Shown here in pieces: positions 33,700 to 47,224 of a stretch of DNA of 64,000 bases. The stretch's first letter is position 1. Every line of letters begins with the position of its first letter. This DNA comes from Microcebus murinus (taxonomy: Eukaryota; Chordata; Mammalia; Primates; Cheirogaleidae). The stretch spans positions 58,618,001 through 58,682,000 of the forward strand of contig NC_134109.1 in the NCBI RefSeq assembly GCF_040939455.1. Reading direction: 5' to 3'. Made by a program: the position numbers and the translations under genes. The notes below the pieces were generated by a model. That model was not told the DNA's origin and made no database searches. It saw nothing but the letters and a program-made list of their open reading frames with translations.

Positions 33700-34110
33700 A
33701 CTAACATCTTTCTTCATTTCTGAAAATTATCAGCCCTTATCTTTTCAGCCATTGCCTCTCCACCATTCACTCCATTCTCTATGTCTGAGGTCTTCATTAG
33801 ACAAACACTGGAGTCCCTCCACCCATACTCCATGTGTCTTAATTTTTCTATCATTTTTTCATCCCTTATCTGTCTTCTGTTTGGGATTAATTTCTCAATA
33901 TCACTTTTCAATTTACTATTTCATTCTTTGGATCTAGTCAAAAGGTTATCCCATATATTGAGTTCTGTTTGTTTTGATAAATATAGTATTTTAAATGTTA
34001 TCAGAATACTTATATTCATTTATTTTTATTTCATCGCCACCATTTTTGTTTGCATTTTCCTTTTAGTTTATTATAAAGTCCATTGTGCTATTTTAGCATT
34101 TTGTGGTCTA
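33700..34110 (-). mobile_element. Ancient L1M 5' region, part 1
   Basis: Antisense text of old L1 5' UTR/ORF1 ('actccatgtgtcttaatttt', then 'caatttactatttcattctt'). It probably continues at 40660 after later insertions. Confidence 0.55.
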
Positions 34111-34149
34111 TAAAGTAAGTATTTTTAAGAGCACTTGGGATTCATGTAA

Positions 34150-34325
34150 AGATATTTTCTCTTTTATTTTTAGTTGACATGTAATAATTGTACATATTTA
34201 TAGGATACAGGTGATATTTTTACATGCATATACAATGTATAATGATCAAATTGGGACAATTAGCATATCTGTGACTTCAAACATTTATCATTTCTTTGTG
34301 TTGAACATTCAAAATCTTCTCTTTT
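34150..34325 (-). mobile_element. L1 3' UTR fragment
   Basis: Antisense L1 3' end ('tttttagttgacatgtaata', 'tttatcatttctttgtgttg', 'gaacattcaaaatcttctct'). Confidence 0.8.
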
Positions 34326-34329
34326 ACCA

Positions 34330-35030
34330 CTAGTAAAACCAACTGGGCTTAGTGATTTCTTTTTCAGGAAGTTTTAAACTACAAATTCTATTTATTTATT
34401 ATTTATATTAATTATAAAACTATTGAGGTTATCTATTCATAGGGACAAATAGAATAGAATTAGATTTAGGTCTCCCTAGCTTCAATGGGATGAATTTTCA
34501 GAGTTTATGGTTTTCAGGGACTATTCCATTTCATCTAATTTGTTGAATTTATGTGAGTATAATTGTTATACTCCTTATTTTCCTTCTAATATTTACTGGG
34601 TTTGTAGAAATGTCCCTTCTTTCATTCCAGATATTAATAATTTATATCTTCTCTCTGTTTGCTTGCTAGAGTTTCATGAATTGCACTGACATTTTCAAAG
34701 AACCAGTTTTGGGGTTTGTTTTTTTGTTTTGTTTTCTCTACTTTTTGTTTTCAATTTCATTGATTTCTGCTCTTGTCTTTATAATGTCCTTTATTTTGAT
34801 TGATTTAGGTTTAATTTGCTCTTTCTCAAGTGTATGATGATAGAAGCTGAAGTTCTTGAGATATTCTCCTTTTTTAACATACATATTTAATGTTACAAAT
34901 GTCCCTTCAAGAACTTCTTTAACTTCATCCCACAACTTGTATTTTGATTTTCATTTACTTCAAACTATTTTCAAATTCCTTTGAGATGTTCTCTTTGACC
35001 TATTATTTTAAAATTTATTTATTACCATCA
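34330..35030 (-). mobile_element. Old L1 ORF2 fragment
   Basis: Antisense ORF2 text covering the linker between endonuclease and reverse transcriptase ('gacattttcaaagaaccagt', 'tttcattgatttctgctctt', 'tgatttaggtttaatttgct'). Confidence 0.82.
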
Positions 35031-35598
35031 GCCACAATAAAATAAAGCACCAAGCAGACTCCTGAAGCCCCTGATTCCAGGTCTTAGTTCCTGGATGGTA
35101 TTTCTAGACTCAATCTGGGCCAAAAGGAAACATGCTGCCCTGAAGGGAAGGACCCAATTCTGGCAGAATTCACCACCTGCTAGCTATAAGAGCCCCTGGG
35201 CTTTGAATAAATGTAACAGGTAGCCAGGCAATAATCATCACAGGCTTTGGGTGAGACTGGGCTGGCTCCAGGTGTGACCTGGTGCTGGTGGCCACAAGGG
35301 AATGCCGACATCACTCCTCCCTGACCTCCAGCAGCCCAGCACAAAGATTGAGGGAAGAAAGTGAGAGACTTTGTCTGATAATCCAGGGAATTCTCTTGTA
35401 TTTACCCAAGCTCACCCAGGCAGTATCACCAGGAGTCTGCAGTAGTCACAGCATCACTGGGCTTGGGGCATCCTGAATGCTCATATAGCTGCAGTGATAA
35501 GAGAATATAACACTCAATTCCCACTGAATATCTTGAAAGCCTTCTCAAGAAGGGTGGTTTCAAAAAAATCCAGAGTGTGAATAATACCTAACTCTTCC

Positions 35599-36520
35599 AT
35601 GCCTAGACATCAGCAAACATCCAAAAGCATCGAGAACATCCAGGAAAACAAAACCCTACCAAACAAACAAAATAAAGTACCAGTGACCAATCTTGGAGTG
35701 ATGGAGAAGGGTGCTGTTTCAGACAAAGAATTCAAAGTAGCTGTCCTGAGGAAGCTCAAAGAACTTCAAGACAGCAAGAAGAAATTCAGAGCATATCAGA
35801 GAAATTTACAAAAAGATTGAAAAAATAATTTAAAAAAATAGAAATTTGAGGGCTGAAAAATTCAATTGATAAACTGAAAAATGCATCAGAGTCTCTCAAC
35901 AACAGAATTAATCAAACAAAAGAAAGAATTAGTGAGCTTGAAGACAGGCTATTTGAAAATAAATAGAAGAAAAAAAAGAAACAAACCTATAAGATCTAGA
36001 AAATAGCCTCAAACGGACAAATCTATGAATTGTTGGTCTTAAAGAGGAGGTAGAAAAATTAGGGTAAAATGTTTATTCAAAGAAATAATAGATAACATCC
36101 CAAATCTAGAGAAAGACATCAATATTCAGGTACAAGAAGATTATAGAACACCAAGCAGATTTAACCTAAACAAAACTACATCAAGGCATTTAATATCCAC
36201 ACTCCCAAAGGTCACAGATAAAGAAAAGTTTCTAAGAGAAGCAAGAAAAAAGGAAAAATAAGGAACTCTAATACACCTGGCAGCAGTCTTCTTTAGTGGA
36301 AACTTTATAGGCCAGCAGAGAGTGGCATAACATATTCAAAGTGCTGAAAGAAAAACACCTTAACCTTATATATTATATCCTACAAAAATATTCTTCAAAT
36401 GTGAAGGAGAAATAAAGGCTTTGCCAAATAAACAGAAGCTTGGGGATTTCATCAACATCACAGTTGTCCTACAAGAAATGCTAAAAGGAATTCTTCAATC
36501 TGAAAGAAAAAGAAGTTAAT
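35599..36520 (+). pseudogene. Decayed L1 ORF1
   Basis: Opens with an ATG frame of 73 codons to 35820 and continues in broken frames. A coiled-coil like stretch (KELQDSKKKFRAYQRNLQ) is followed by RRM-like and C-terminal text in shifted frames ('aatattcaggtacaagaaga', 'gcctgctcaggaa'-like blocks are absent). Non-functional. Confidence 0.8.
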
Positions 36521-36989
36521 GAACAATAAGAAATAATCAGAAGGTATACAACTCAGTGATAATAGTAAGTACGGAAATACAGAATCTCTATTGCTGTAAT
36601 TGCACTTATATCTTGTCTAAAAGACAAACCTACCAAAATTAATAACTACAACAATGTTTTGAGAGAGAGTATGAAAAAGATATAAATGGAAACAACAAAA
36701 ATTTAAAAAGCAGAGGGGGATGGAGTTAAAGTGTGGAATTTTTTTTATATTTTTCTTTGCTTTTTTGTTTGTAAGCAGAGTAAACTTGTCATATGTTTAC
36801 AATAATTGATTATAAAACATTTTTTGCAAGCCTCATGGTAACCTCAAATCAAAAAACCTATAACAGATGCACAAAAAACAAAAAGCAAGAAGTTAAAACA
36901 TACTACAAGAGAAAATCACTTTCACACAAAGTAAGACAAGAAGGAAGAAAGCAAAAGAGGACTACAAAATAATAAAAAAACAACATGGC

Positions 36990-39900
36990 AGTAGTAAGTC
37001 CTTACCTATCAATAATAACATTCAATGTGAATGAATTAAATTCTTCAATCAAAAGACAGAGTGGCTGAATGAACTAAAAAAAAGAAAAAGAAAAAAACAC
37101 CAAACTATATGCTGTCTACAAGAAATACACTTCACCTATAAAAGTACACATAAACTGAAAATAAAAGATGGAAAAAGATATTCCACAAAAACAGAAACCA
37201 AAAAAGAGGAGTAGTTATACTTTTGTCAGATAAAACAGATTTTAAGACAACTATAAAAAAGAGACAAGATCATTATATAATGACAAAAGGGCCAATTTGG
37301 CAAAAGGATATAACAATCCTGAATATATATCAAACACTGTAGCACACAGATATATAAAGCAAATATTATCAGAGCTAAGGAAAGAGGTAGACCCCAATAT
37401 CATAATCAGTGGAAAACCTCAACACTCCACTTTCAGTGTTGGACAGATCGTCCAAACAGATAATGAACAATGAAACATTGGCCTTAATCTGCACTATAGA
37501 ACAATGAACCTAACAGATATTTACAGAATGTTTTATCTAACAGCTACAGAATTCACATTCTTCTCCTCACCTCTTGGATAATTCTCAAGGATATACCATA
37601 TTTAGCCCACAAACAAGTATTAAAAATTTCAAAAAAGTTGAAATTATATCAAGTATTTTCTCTGACCACAATGGAATAAAACTAGAAATAAATAACAAAA
37701 GAAACATTGAAAAATGTATTAATATAAACACATGGAAATTGAACAATATGCTCCTGAATGACCAGTGAATGGGTCAATGAAGAGATAAAGAAGGAAATTA
37801 AATTTTTCTTAAATGAAAATAGAAATACAACATATCAAAACCTATGGGATACAGAAAAATAATTCCCTACAGTAATAATTCCCTACATCAAAAAAGTAGA
37901 AAATCTTCAAATAAACAACCTAATGATGCATTATAAAGAACTAGAAAAATAAGATCAAACCAAACCCAAAATTAGTAGAAGAAAAGAAATAATAAAGATC
38001 AGAGCAGAAATAAATGAAATTGAAACAAAAAATCCCACAAAAGATCAATGAAACAAAAAGTTGGTCTTTTGAAAAGATAAGCAAAATTGACAAACCTTTA
38101 GCCAGACTAAGAAAAAAAGAGAGAAGACCCAATAAATAAAATCAGACATTAATGTCTCCATAAAAGGAGATATTACAACTGATACTACAGAAATTCAAAG
38201 GATCATTAGCAACTACTATGAGAAACTATAAGAGAACTATGAGAAACTATGAGAAACAAATTGGAAAACCTAAAAGAAATGGGTAAATTCCTAGACACAT
38301 ACAACCTACCAAGATTGAAGCAGGAAGAAATCCAAAACCTGAATAAACCAACAAGTAATGAGATAGAAAAAGTAATAAAAAGTCTCTCATCAAAGAAAAC
38401 CCCCAGACCTGATGGCTTCATTGCTGAATTCTAACTAGCATTAAAAGAATGAATACCTATCCTACTTAAACTATTACAAAAAATTGAGGAGGAAGGAATA
38501 CTCCCAAACTCATTCTAAGAGGCCTGTATTACCCTGATACCAAAACCAGACAAAGATATAACAAGAAGAAATCGATAGGCCAATATCTCTGATGACCAAG
38601 ATGCAAAAGTCCTCAACAAAATCCTAGCAAAACAAATTCAACAACACATTAAAGGATGCAAGGATGGTTCAACATACACAAATTAACCAATATGATACAT
38701 CATATCAATATAACAAAGGACAAAAACCATACGGAAATTTCAATCAATGCTGAAATTTGATAAAATTTGATAAAAGTCAACATCGCTTCATGATAAAAAC
38801 TCTCTCAAGACTGGGTAGATGGAACTTACCTCAACATACTACCCAAAGCAATCTACAGACTCAATGCAATCCCCATCAAAATACCAATGACAGCCTCCAC
38901 AGAAATAGAAAAAATAATCATAAAATTAATATGGAACCACAAAATACTCAGAATAGCCAAAGCCATCCTGATCAAAAAGAACAGAACTGGAAGAATCACA
39001 TTACATGACTTCAAATTATACTACAGATCTCTGTAGCATGGTACTGGCATCAAAATAGACATATAGATCAATGAAACAGAATTGAGACCCCAGAAATAAA
39101 TCTGCATATCTATAGTAAACTTATCTTTGACAAAGATGCCAAGAACATACAGTTGGGAAAGGACAGTCTCTTCAATAAATGGTTCTGAGAAAACTGGATA
39201 TCCATATGCAGAAGAATGAAAGTAGACCCTTATCTCTCACCATATGCAGAAGTTAAATCAAGATGGATTAAAGAAAAATCTAAGATATGAAATTACTAAA
39301 AGAAAACATTACAAAAATGCTTCAAGAGATTGGTCTGGGCAAGGACTTCTTGAGTAACACCCCCATAGCACAGGCAACCAAAGCAAAATTGGACAAATGG
39401 GATCACATCAAGCTTCTGCACAGCAAAGGAAACAATCAACAAAGTGAAGAGACAACTCACAGTATGAGAAAAAATATTTGTAAACTACCCGTCTGACAAT
39501 GCATTAATAATTAGAATATATAAGGAGCTCTAACAACTAGATAGGAGAAAATCAAATAATCCAATTAAAAAACGGGCAAAGAATCTGAATAGACATTTCT
39601 CAAAAGAAGACATACAAATGGCCAGCAGGTATATGAAAAAATGCTCAGTACCATCAGTCATCAGAAAAATACAAATCAAAACTGCAATAAGATATCATCT
39701 CCCCCCAATTAAATGGCTTGTATCAAAAATACAGTCAATAACAAATGCCAGTGAGAATGCAGAGAAAGGGGAACCCTTACACTCTGGTAGTGGGAATGTA
39801 AATTAGTACAACCACTATGGAAAACAGTATGGAGGTTCCTTGAAAAACTAAAAATGGAAGTGCCATATAACCCGGTAATCCCATTACTGGATATTTATCC

Positions 39901-40138
39901 AAAAGAAGGAAATTCAGCATATAAAAAAGATATCTGTATTCCTTTGTTTATTGTAGCACTATTCACAATAGCCAAGACTTGGAATCAACATAAGCGTCCA
40001 TCAACAGATGACTGGATAAAGAAATTGTGGTACATATATACAATGGAATATTATATAGCCATGAGAAAGAATGAGATCTTGCCATTTATAACAACATGGA
40101 TGAAACTGCAGAAAATTTTGTTAAGAGAAATAAGCTAA
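36990..40138 (+). pseudogene. Decayed L1 ORF2 lacking the RT core
   Basis: Pieces in shifted frames cover the endonuclease (SDHNGIKLEI at about 37655-37690 keeps the SDH triad), the linker (38249-38434, [12 protein letters not shown]) and, after a deletion at 38838, the thumb and C-terminus (39287-39496, 39618-39806, 39854-40138). The FADD catalytic box falls in the deleted part. A second short gap of about 40 bp lies near 38650. Non-functional. Confidence 0.85.
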
Positions 40139-40576
40139 ACACAGAATGACAAATCTCTCATGTTCTCACTCATATATAGGAGCTAAATATTAAAACAATT
40201 GATCTCATGGAGACAAAGAGTAGAATGATGGTTAACAGAGGCTGGGAAGGGTAGCAAGGAGGGAGTATAAAATGGGAATGGTTAATGGGTACAAAAATAT
40301 AGTTAGTAGATAGAATGAACAATATGTGCCGGCACAACAAAGTGACTATATCAGTGATAAGTAGGGTATATTTTAAAATAACTAAAAGAGTGGAATTGGA
40401 ATGTTCTTAACACAAAGAAATGATAAAGCCTGAGGTAGTGGATATCCCAATTACCCTGACTTGATTAATTCACATTGTATGCATGTATAAAAATATCACA
40501 TGTACCCTATAGAGATATATAACTATTATGTACCCATAATAATTTATATTTTTTTAATTTAAAAATTTTTAAAAAG

Positions 40577-40650
40577 AAAGAGACAACCTAGGAATGGGAG
40601 AAAATATTTGCAAAACAAACCTCTGATAAGGGTTAGTAATATTCAAAATC
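40577..40650 (+). mobile_element. Short L1 ORF2 fragment
   Basis: 'aagagacaacctaggaatgg' and 'gagaaaatatttgcaaaac' match the ORF2 C-terminal region, out of order after the 3' UTR of the preceding L1. Confidence 0.6.
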
Positions 40651-40659
40651 TACTATTGA

Positions 40660-41690
40660 GTCCATCCAGGAAGTCTTTTTTGAAGGGGTGGCAGCTATTG
40701 TATTTTCAGTTCTGTACATTCCATTTTGTTTGTCTTTATGTCAACTTCTTCATCAAGGCTTTCTATTTTAACTTTTATTGCAAGAGTGTATTTGTTTGCT
40801 CAAGAATTTTTATTATAGCTGCTTTAGAGTCTCTGTCAGACAATCCAACATCTGTGTCCTTTTTGCATTAACATCTATTGATTATCTTTTTACTTGTAAG
40901 TTGAAATTTTTGTGATTCCTTTTATGCCAACTAATTTGTTATTGTATCCTGGACACTTTGAATATTATGCTATGGCCTCTGGGTTTTCCCCGAGTTCTAT
41001 GGAGAACAATGATATTTTGTTTTAGCAGGTAATTGATATGGGTAAGTATAAGCTGCAAGTTTCAATACACTGTCTATGGACTATGGTTTCCAGGTCAGTT
41101 CAATTTTCAAAGCTTCCGTCATGCCTTTTTGGATCTTTCATGAGTGTGTACCACTGAGTGGTCAGTTTGGGACCTGGACATTTGCCTATTAGTTCAGTTC
41201 CCAAAGCTTTTAGTATGCTAATAAGGATCAGACCTATATTTGCACAGCTTAGGGATAAGCTCTGGAGTTCATAAACACCTTTATGGGGTTGATTTCACAA
41301 GCTCCTCCCTTTCTAAGATCTCTCCAGTACTTTCCCATTGCCTAAGTCTCCCCCACATGGTCCTCTAGACTGAAACTTGTGTGCTCTGTCACACTCTGTG
41401 CCACACACTTCCATGACTAGACCTGTGTCCTGGCCGAAGCAGAGGGAGAATAGAGGGGGAAAAAGCAACAGGGGTTTGCCCCACTCCCTTGGGATGGCAG
41501 CTCCACCGAATGGAGAGGAGGGTTCTTCTTCCTCAGGGTTTTGGCTTTTGGGGATTTCCATAGCTGCTGCCACTGTTGCCACTCAGAATTGCCTGAGTGG
41601 GCTGGGAAATAAAAGGATGAAGAAAATAAGAAAAGATCAGAAAACAGAAATGAGGTCATTTCTATATTCTCCTGAGCATTAAGGGTTTCC
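40660..41690 (-). mobile_element. Ancient L1M 5' region, part 2 (probable)
   Basis: Antisense-looking old L1 5' UTR text ('tagctgctttagagtctctg', 'ttgtatcctggacactttga') and a GC-richer end at 41290-41590. A frame of 89 codons at 41313-41582 on the minus strand has no domain and is taken as chance. It may pair with 33700-34110 as one element split by later L1 insertions. Confidence 0.45.
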
Positions 41691-43955
41691 TTTCCCAGGC
41701 TTTGAGCCAGGGACAGAAGTCTTTCCCTGGAGCTCTGTCTGAGCTGTAGTGCTCACTTCCAGGTTTTCAGGCACATGGAGTTCAGATTGGGGTATACGAA
41801 GGGGGAAAACAGTAAATTCACCACCAACTGGATTATAATTCAAATTTCATGTTGTTCCAATCCACCTGCTGCTATTTACTTTTTAGAATCATCTAATAAT
41901 TGCCCCGTGCATACTGTATAGGTTTTATAGTTATATTCAGCAGGAAAGAAAGGATGAAACATGTTTACTCCATGTAAATCATAACCATAACTCCAGCTTT
42001 GGTCTTTTTTTAAAAAATGGACTAAAAGTGATCTATATAACTTCTGCCAAAATATCATTGGCTAGGACTCAGTCTATAGTTCCTGACCATGTGCAGAATC
42101 TTCCCTTCTACTGAGAAAATGGAGGTTAGGAAATGTAGTCTTTGTGTGTATCTGGAAATAAAAAACTATGATAAATGGGTAGAACTTTTCTCTACCCTCT
42201 GGTCACTAAAATATTTCATTCTTCTTTCCACACTTAAAACCCCAACCCAAAGAAAAAACCCAATATCCCATCCAATTACTGCACCCAGCTCAAAATCTAG
42301 GATCTCCAGATGGTATTCAGTCTTCTCCTTAGAGCTCCCCTTGGTATGGTAACCTGTAAACTAAAAAAGACAAGTTTCCCACTTTTACCACACTTAATAT
42401 ACAATAGGGGAACAAGGACAGGATACTCACAATAATGTTACCATTAAAATGAGAAATGATAGGAGATGTACACCATTTGCTGGTCCACAGCAATTCTTAA
42501 AACGATATAGGTAAAAATTGTGAGGCCACTCCCACACCCATCCTGGAGGAAGGGGCAGTTTCTTGGATAGAGCCTTATTCTGCACTCTGAGAGATGCTCC
42601 CTTGTCTCGTTTTTCTCCTTCTCTTTCCAAATTGCAACTTTGGGGAAGTACATTATATAACAGCAGCATATCAGTGCTAGAAAGTGAATGATATTTGCAT
42701 TCTCAGTTGGTACCGATTAATCTGAAATAAGACTTCCTATGGAAGAAATCTTTTATCCTGATATTTATCTCAACAGCCTACGGTGAGAGGAACTGTAGAG
42801 TTGGAAAAAGGTATTCTGCATGTAATGGAAAGAAGAAATGCAAGTGGTTTTAAAAACCTTCCATAATTTTGAACTTAGGATTTTACAACAGCATTGAAAG
42901 AATTTAATTCTTTTAAACAAACATTCAAGTACTCATCTTGAAACCCAGGATATAAACATTTCTGCTTGAAAATAATTTTCTCCAAATAAAGTTCAAAGAT
43001 TTGGTTCAGTTTCATGGGGAGTATTCCTATTTTTTCTCTAAACATGGGAAACTATGCTAAGTATGAGAATTAAGTAAAATACATGGATTACTCATGTATT
43101 TTTCTTTATTATTCTTCATTTATCTTTATAAATGAATATTTGAAATAAATGCTTTATATTCTATCAATAGTTTTCCTTGTATTTCACATCTTTGATCATA
43201 TTTATTATGTGTTATATGAGGGGTAAACATTAGTGAATGATTGACTTGGTTTCTCAAAAGCTATTCCAAATGCAAAAGCAAATCAATGTGTAGTAATTAT
43301 GGGTATGCTGCTTTTTATGTTGTCATATACTGTCTCAATGGAAAAACCTAGAAAGTTAAGTTCCCTATTTTTTCCCATATGAGTACAGTTTTAAATTCGC
43401 ATACTATAATCAGGCTAAGTTGATACACTCAAGATAAAAAGAGAAACCAGATGCTGCAGATCCTGGGAACTTTGGAACGATTCTCATGTTCACTGACCAA
43501 CTGCTTTGCTATATAGGAGGGAATGTTGATTTTACTGCACATACTCCCTCAGTTTAGCTTAGAGCTTGTGAAGAGTAAGGCAGGGTATTGATAAAGAGAG
43601 GGAAAGAGGAAATATGATGACATTTTTGCAACTGACAAAAGTTTTTCTGGTTGCATTTTTAAAACTTAAGAAAAAGTTTATTATTAATCTCTGTCCTATT
43701 CATCAGCCAACTAAGCTTCTAACAATTTTCTGAATCCATTTATTAATCTATTCAGTAGTCAAAATGGAGTTGTTTGTGTTAGTGGTAAATTAAGCTAAAT
43801 TTAACTATGTATACTATTGTGTAGGAAAAAATTGAAAAAAATGTTATGGTCTGAAATATTCGTATTACCAAAGTTAAGTCCTACGGTGGAAAATAGTATG
43901 ATTTCATCCTATATTACTATGGGGAAAAAAAGGCACATCTTGAATAGAAGATAGT
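41691..43955. other. Unassigned noncoding sequence
   Basis: AT-rich with no supported gene or named repeat. Region 43840-43930 may be a decayed LTR or DNA-transposon end but cannot be placed. Confidence 0.45.
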
Positions 43956-43959
43956 AATA

Positions 43960-44160
43960 GTACCTTATATTTGCCCAGCATTTGATACATTTTCTATACT
44001 TTCACATAGCCTCAAAATAATCATGTGAGGTCAGAAAGAAGATTCTTAGAGCCCACATTCTAGAACGTGGAAACCTAAGCCTCCGTGAGGCCAAGTGGCA
44101 TGCCACGTTACCAAGGGTCTGAAGAGGTTCCGGATTCCATTCGCTGCTCTTTCCCCACTC
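43960..44160 (-). mobile_element. MIR SINE
   Basis: Antisense MIR order: 'cagcatttgatacattttct', 'cctcaaaataatcatgtgag', then 'ggccaagtggcatgc'. Confidence 0.6.
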
Positions 44161-44429
44161 TGTGCTACCACCAAATCATTCTTCTACCTTAAATGTCCAG
44201 CTTTTTTTTTTTTTCTAAACAAATCCTAGGATTAAAATGTGGAAATAAGTTAATTTCCACTTGATAAACTCTATGGCAGTATTCACATTCTCTCTTTTAA
44301 ATTTGGATGTGTTCTTAAAATCCAATATGTCCAAAATTATCATTTATGCCTTGAGTTTTTAACTTAAAAATCAAACATGTTTAAAACATTTACCAAAACT
44401 GAAAATCTGTCTCATTCTCCAGCCCGTAT

Positions 44430-44580
44430 ACTTGATTGGTGTGGCAATGAACCAGTTACCTACCTCCTTCAAGCCTTAGTTTTCTGACCTGCAAAATCAA
44501 AATAACAATAATAATGCTTCTCATAGGGCTGTCATGGGGTTTAAATGTGATTGTTAGGCACTCAGACCAATGCTTGGTGG
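44430..44580 (+). mobile_element. MIR SINE fragment
   Basis: 'gccttagttttctgacctgc' followed by 'aataacaataataatgcttc' and 'cactcagaccaatgcttgg'. Confidence 0.65.
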
Positions 44581-44584
44581 CAAG

Positions 44585-45615
44585 TGGTACAACCAAGGTT
44601 TGGCCAGGTTTTTCTTGCTCTCCACACTGTAGCAGATTTGTTGGGACATAATGAGAAATAAGAATGGTAAATTGGAGTTAGATTGGGGAGAATATGGCAC
44701 ACTAAGTTAAAATATTTGGGCTTTAACCTGTAAGTAATTAGAGTCATTGTGGATGACTGAGCAGAAGCAAAAATGTTAAAATAAGAAATCTGGGAAAATT
44801 ACTTTGGAGACATGCACAGGATGGATTGATGAGAGAGTGTAGGAACTTTGATTTTTTGCAAAGATACTTTTTCACTTTTGTTAATTACTACTAATATAAT
44901 CAAACTGATAATTATGAACAAATGTAAATTTTTCATAGCATGATAGTTTCCTATTTTTTAACAAGTTAAAATTAATTTATAACCTTCCTTAAATATCAAT
45001 TCTTGCCTTTAGTAATTGATCCATGAGTGCTCTCTGTACCACAAGAAAACTTAGGAGAGAATAACCAACCAAAGAGATATCTTACAAAAAGAAGAATCAA
45101 ACACAATTCTGGAGATGGTCTTGATTTAAGAAACCAGTTTCAATGAGGAATGTAAAAATACAATATAAAACTGGAACATTGATACTTCTAAAGATAACTT
45201 CTATTTTAATAACATTTCCAAAACTCATTTTGTAATACAAGTAGAAGATCTTAATCCTCTTTAATCTAGAGGTTTTCACCATTTAAGTATGAGGATCATT
45301 TTTTAATATTAAGAATATTTTAAACTATTACAAGTGAGTGTACTTTAAGTATCTGCTGATAGAAATATATAATTATATGAAATTACTTTGAATTCATTCA
45401 TGCTTTTAAATAAACTGGCATTGTATTATTTACAATAGAATCTACATATATTTTTTAAATAGTGTAACTATGTACACATATATAAAGGTCTGTCATTTAA
45501 TCAAACTACACAAAATGCCAATATTTTTATAAATTCAAGGATCGTTTGGAATAAATTCAGGCCTGCCCAGGAGCTTGAAAATCCCTAAGATTTGTTTTTC
45601 AGTTTTGTTTGTTTG
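44585..45615. other. Unassigned noncoding sequence
   Basis: No gene or clear repeat. Confidence 0.5.
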
Positions 45616-45624
45616 TTTTTAATT

Positions 45625-45757
45625 TATTTTTTTTTTTAGAACCAGCATCTGGCTATGTTACCCAGGCTGGCCTCAAACTCCTGGGCTTAAGCAATCCTGT
45701 CCCCTTGGCTTCCAGAATAGCTGGGACTATAGGCATGTGACATCATGCTCAGCTTTT
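45625..45757 (-). mobile_element. Alu monomer (FLAM/FRAM type)
   Basis: About 130 bp: T-run, then 'ttacccaggctggcctcaaa', 'ctcctgggcttaagcaatcc' and 'gctgggactataggcatgtg'. Only one arm is present. Confidence 0.85.
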
Positions 45758-46009
45758 ATAGAATAATACTACCTTCAAAAAATATCAAGAGTACCTATCA
45801 TTGCAGGACTGTGAAAAAAAAATGAAAAAGCTAACAAAATTCTCTTTTCAACCCAGTGAAACTATTAAGAGTACCAGCAAGTGCTATGGTTCTCAGAGTT
45901 CTTTTTGAATGGCAATATTCTTCACCTACTCTCCTCTTCTCATCCCATCTTCCATCAATATTTATTCTACAGATCAATTTAAAATCTGAAGATTATTCAT
46001 TTTAACATT

Positions 46010-46290
46010 TATTCTCCTAACATTTACTGTGAGCTTCATATGCTCCAGGCAGAGATAATGAACTAACCAGCCCTAGTTTTTGCCTCACAGAGATCACATT
46101 CTAAGAAAGACAGACAATACTTCCAGGAAAAGACAAATAAATTGTTCCTGATAGTGCCAAGAGGGAAAAAGTACAAGGTGCTATGAGTGTGAAGAGCAGG
46201 AGGATTTGACAGAGTTTCAGATAGGGACTTAGGGATGAATTCCCCCAAGTAACTGACTTCTGAGCTCAGACTTGAAGAATGAGTAGATGA
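46010..46290 (-). mobile_element. L2 LINE fragment
   Basis: Antisense L2 wording: 'tccaggcagagataatgaac', 'gtacaaggtgctatgagtgt', 'tctgagctcagacttgaaga'. Confidence 0.7.
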
Positions 46291-46294
46291 TATT

Positions 46295-46352
46295 AGTCAA
46301 AAGAAGGAAGGAAGGAGGGGAATGAGGGAGGGAACGAGGGAGGAAAGGGGTG
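46295..46352. repeat. Purine-rich low-complexity tract
   Basis: GGAA/GGGA units ('aggaaggaaggaggggaatg', 'gggagggaacgagggagg'). Confidence 0.85.
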
Positions 46353-46529
46353 AGTTACTAGAGTGAGAAAAAGTATTATATGATTGAGAAATTAAAAAGA
46401 AAGTCAGTATGTCTGGCTTCAGTAGTAAGGTGGGTTCACCTTACTAGACAAGAACCAGATCATACACGATTTTGGAAAGCACATCAAGGTATCTGGTCTC
46501 TGTCTTAAAAGCAATGGGAAACCATTCTG

Positions 46530-46705
46530 GGTCTTTCATTTACTAGCCATGGGATGAGGACAATTTACCCTTTCTGTGTCTTAGTTTCCTCATTATTAAA
46601 CATAATAATAATAGCTTCATATGGATTTAGTCATGATTAAATGAGATGGTATGTGTTTAGCCTTTGGCTCAGTGCCAGGTACATAGTAAACACCATTTAA
46701 AAGTT
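46530..46705 (+). mobile_element. MIR SINE
   Basis: 'tctgtgtcttagtttcctca', 'gattaaatgagatggtatgt', 'cagtgccaggtacatagtaa' in MIR order. Confidence 0.75.
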
Positions 46706-47220
46706 AGATTTTTTTTTTATCATAGGGCTAGCTTTTTCCAATGACACCAATGAATTATTTTCCTTCCATCCCACCATCACCCTATTGGATATTCAGGGAC
46801 CCACCTTCACCCTGTTTGATTCACAAAAGATGAGTAACCTTCTGTATAGGGAGAGGAAGGGAGTGAGAGAGAAAGGAGTTCAACTTGTTTAAGTATAGTA
46901 ACCAATCAAAGTTCTGAAATACAGATGAGTGCCATGCCCAGTCAATAGGGGACTTACTGGCTACTGTGGAAAGAAAGTGTTCACCACATGCCAATAGGAT
47001 CAACAAAAAACATAGCTCCTGTTTAATGGTAAGGTGAAATTCTCCCACACATAGAAGTAGGCTTACTCCGAACATGAGCTCTCCTCCTCGTCACATCCTG
47101 TCCTCGTGTCCAGTCCCCTTCTCTCAGGTACCACCAAGAGTGCCTTCTCTCTCATTTTATTCCTTCTATCATCCCTCATTCCTCCCCCAGACTAGAAAAT
47201 ATTTTACTAGTATCAGGAGG
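46706..47220. other. Unassigned noncoding sequence
   Basis: No gene; the 84-codon minus-strand frame at 46821-47075 shows no domain. Confidence 0.5.
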
Positions 47221-47224
47221 CATA

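Larger units (their letters stand above)
35035..40565 (+). mobile_element. Decayed near-full-length L1
   Basis: A 5.5-kb L1 of intermediate age. A GC-richer 5' UTR (35035-35590) is followed by ORF1 (35599 to about 36520), a spacer, ORF2 (about 36990 to 40138) and a 3' UTR with the 'gatatcccaattaccctgac' block near 40441. Many stops and frameshifts. ORF2 lacks about 570 bp at 38838, between the blocks matching residues 640 and 830 of the intact ORF2 in this window. Fits L1MA/L1PB-age elements. Confidence 0.9.

Noticed and set aside
41313..41582. Minus-strand 89-codon frame starting MATVAAAMEIPKS
   Set aside because: It lies in probable old repeat sequence, with no partner exons or domain.
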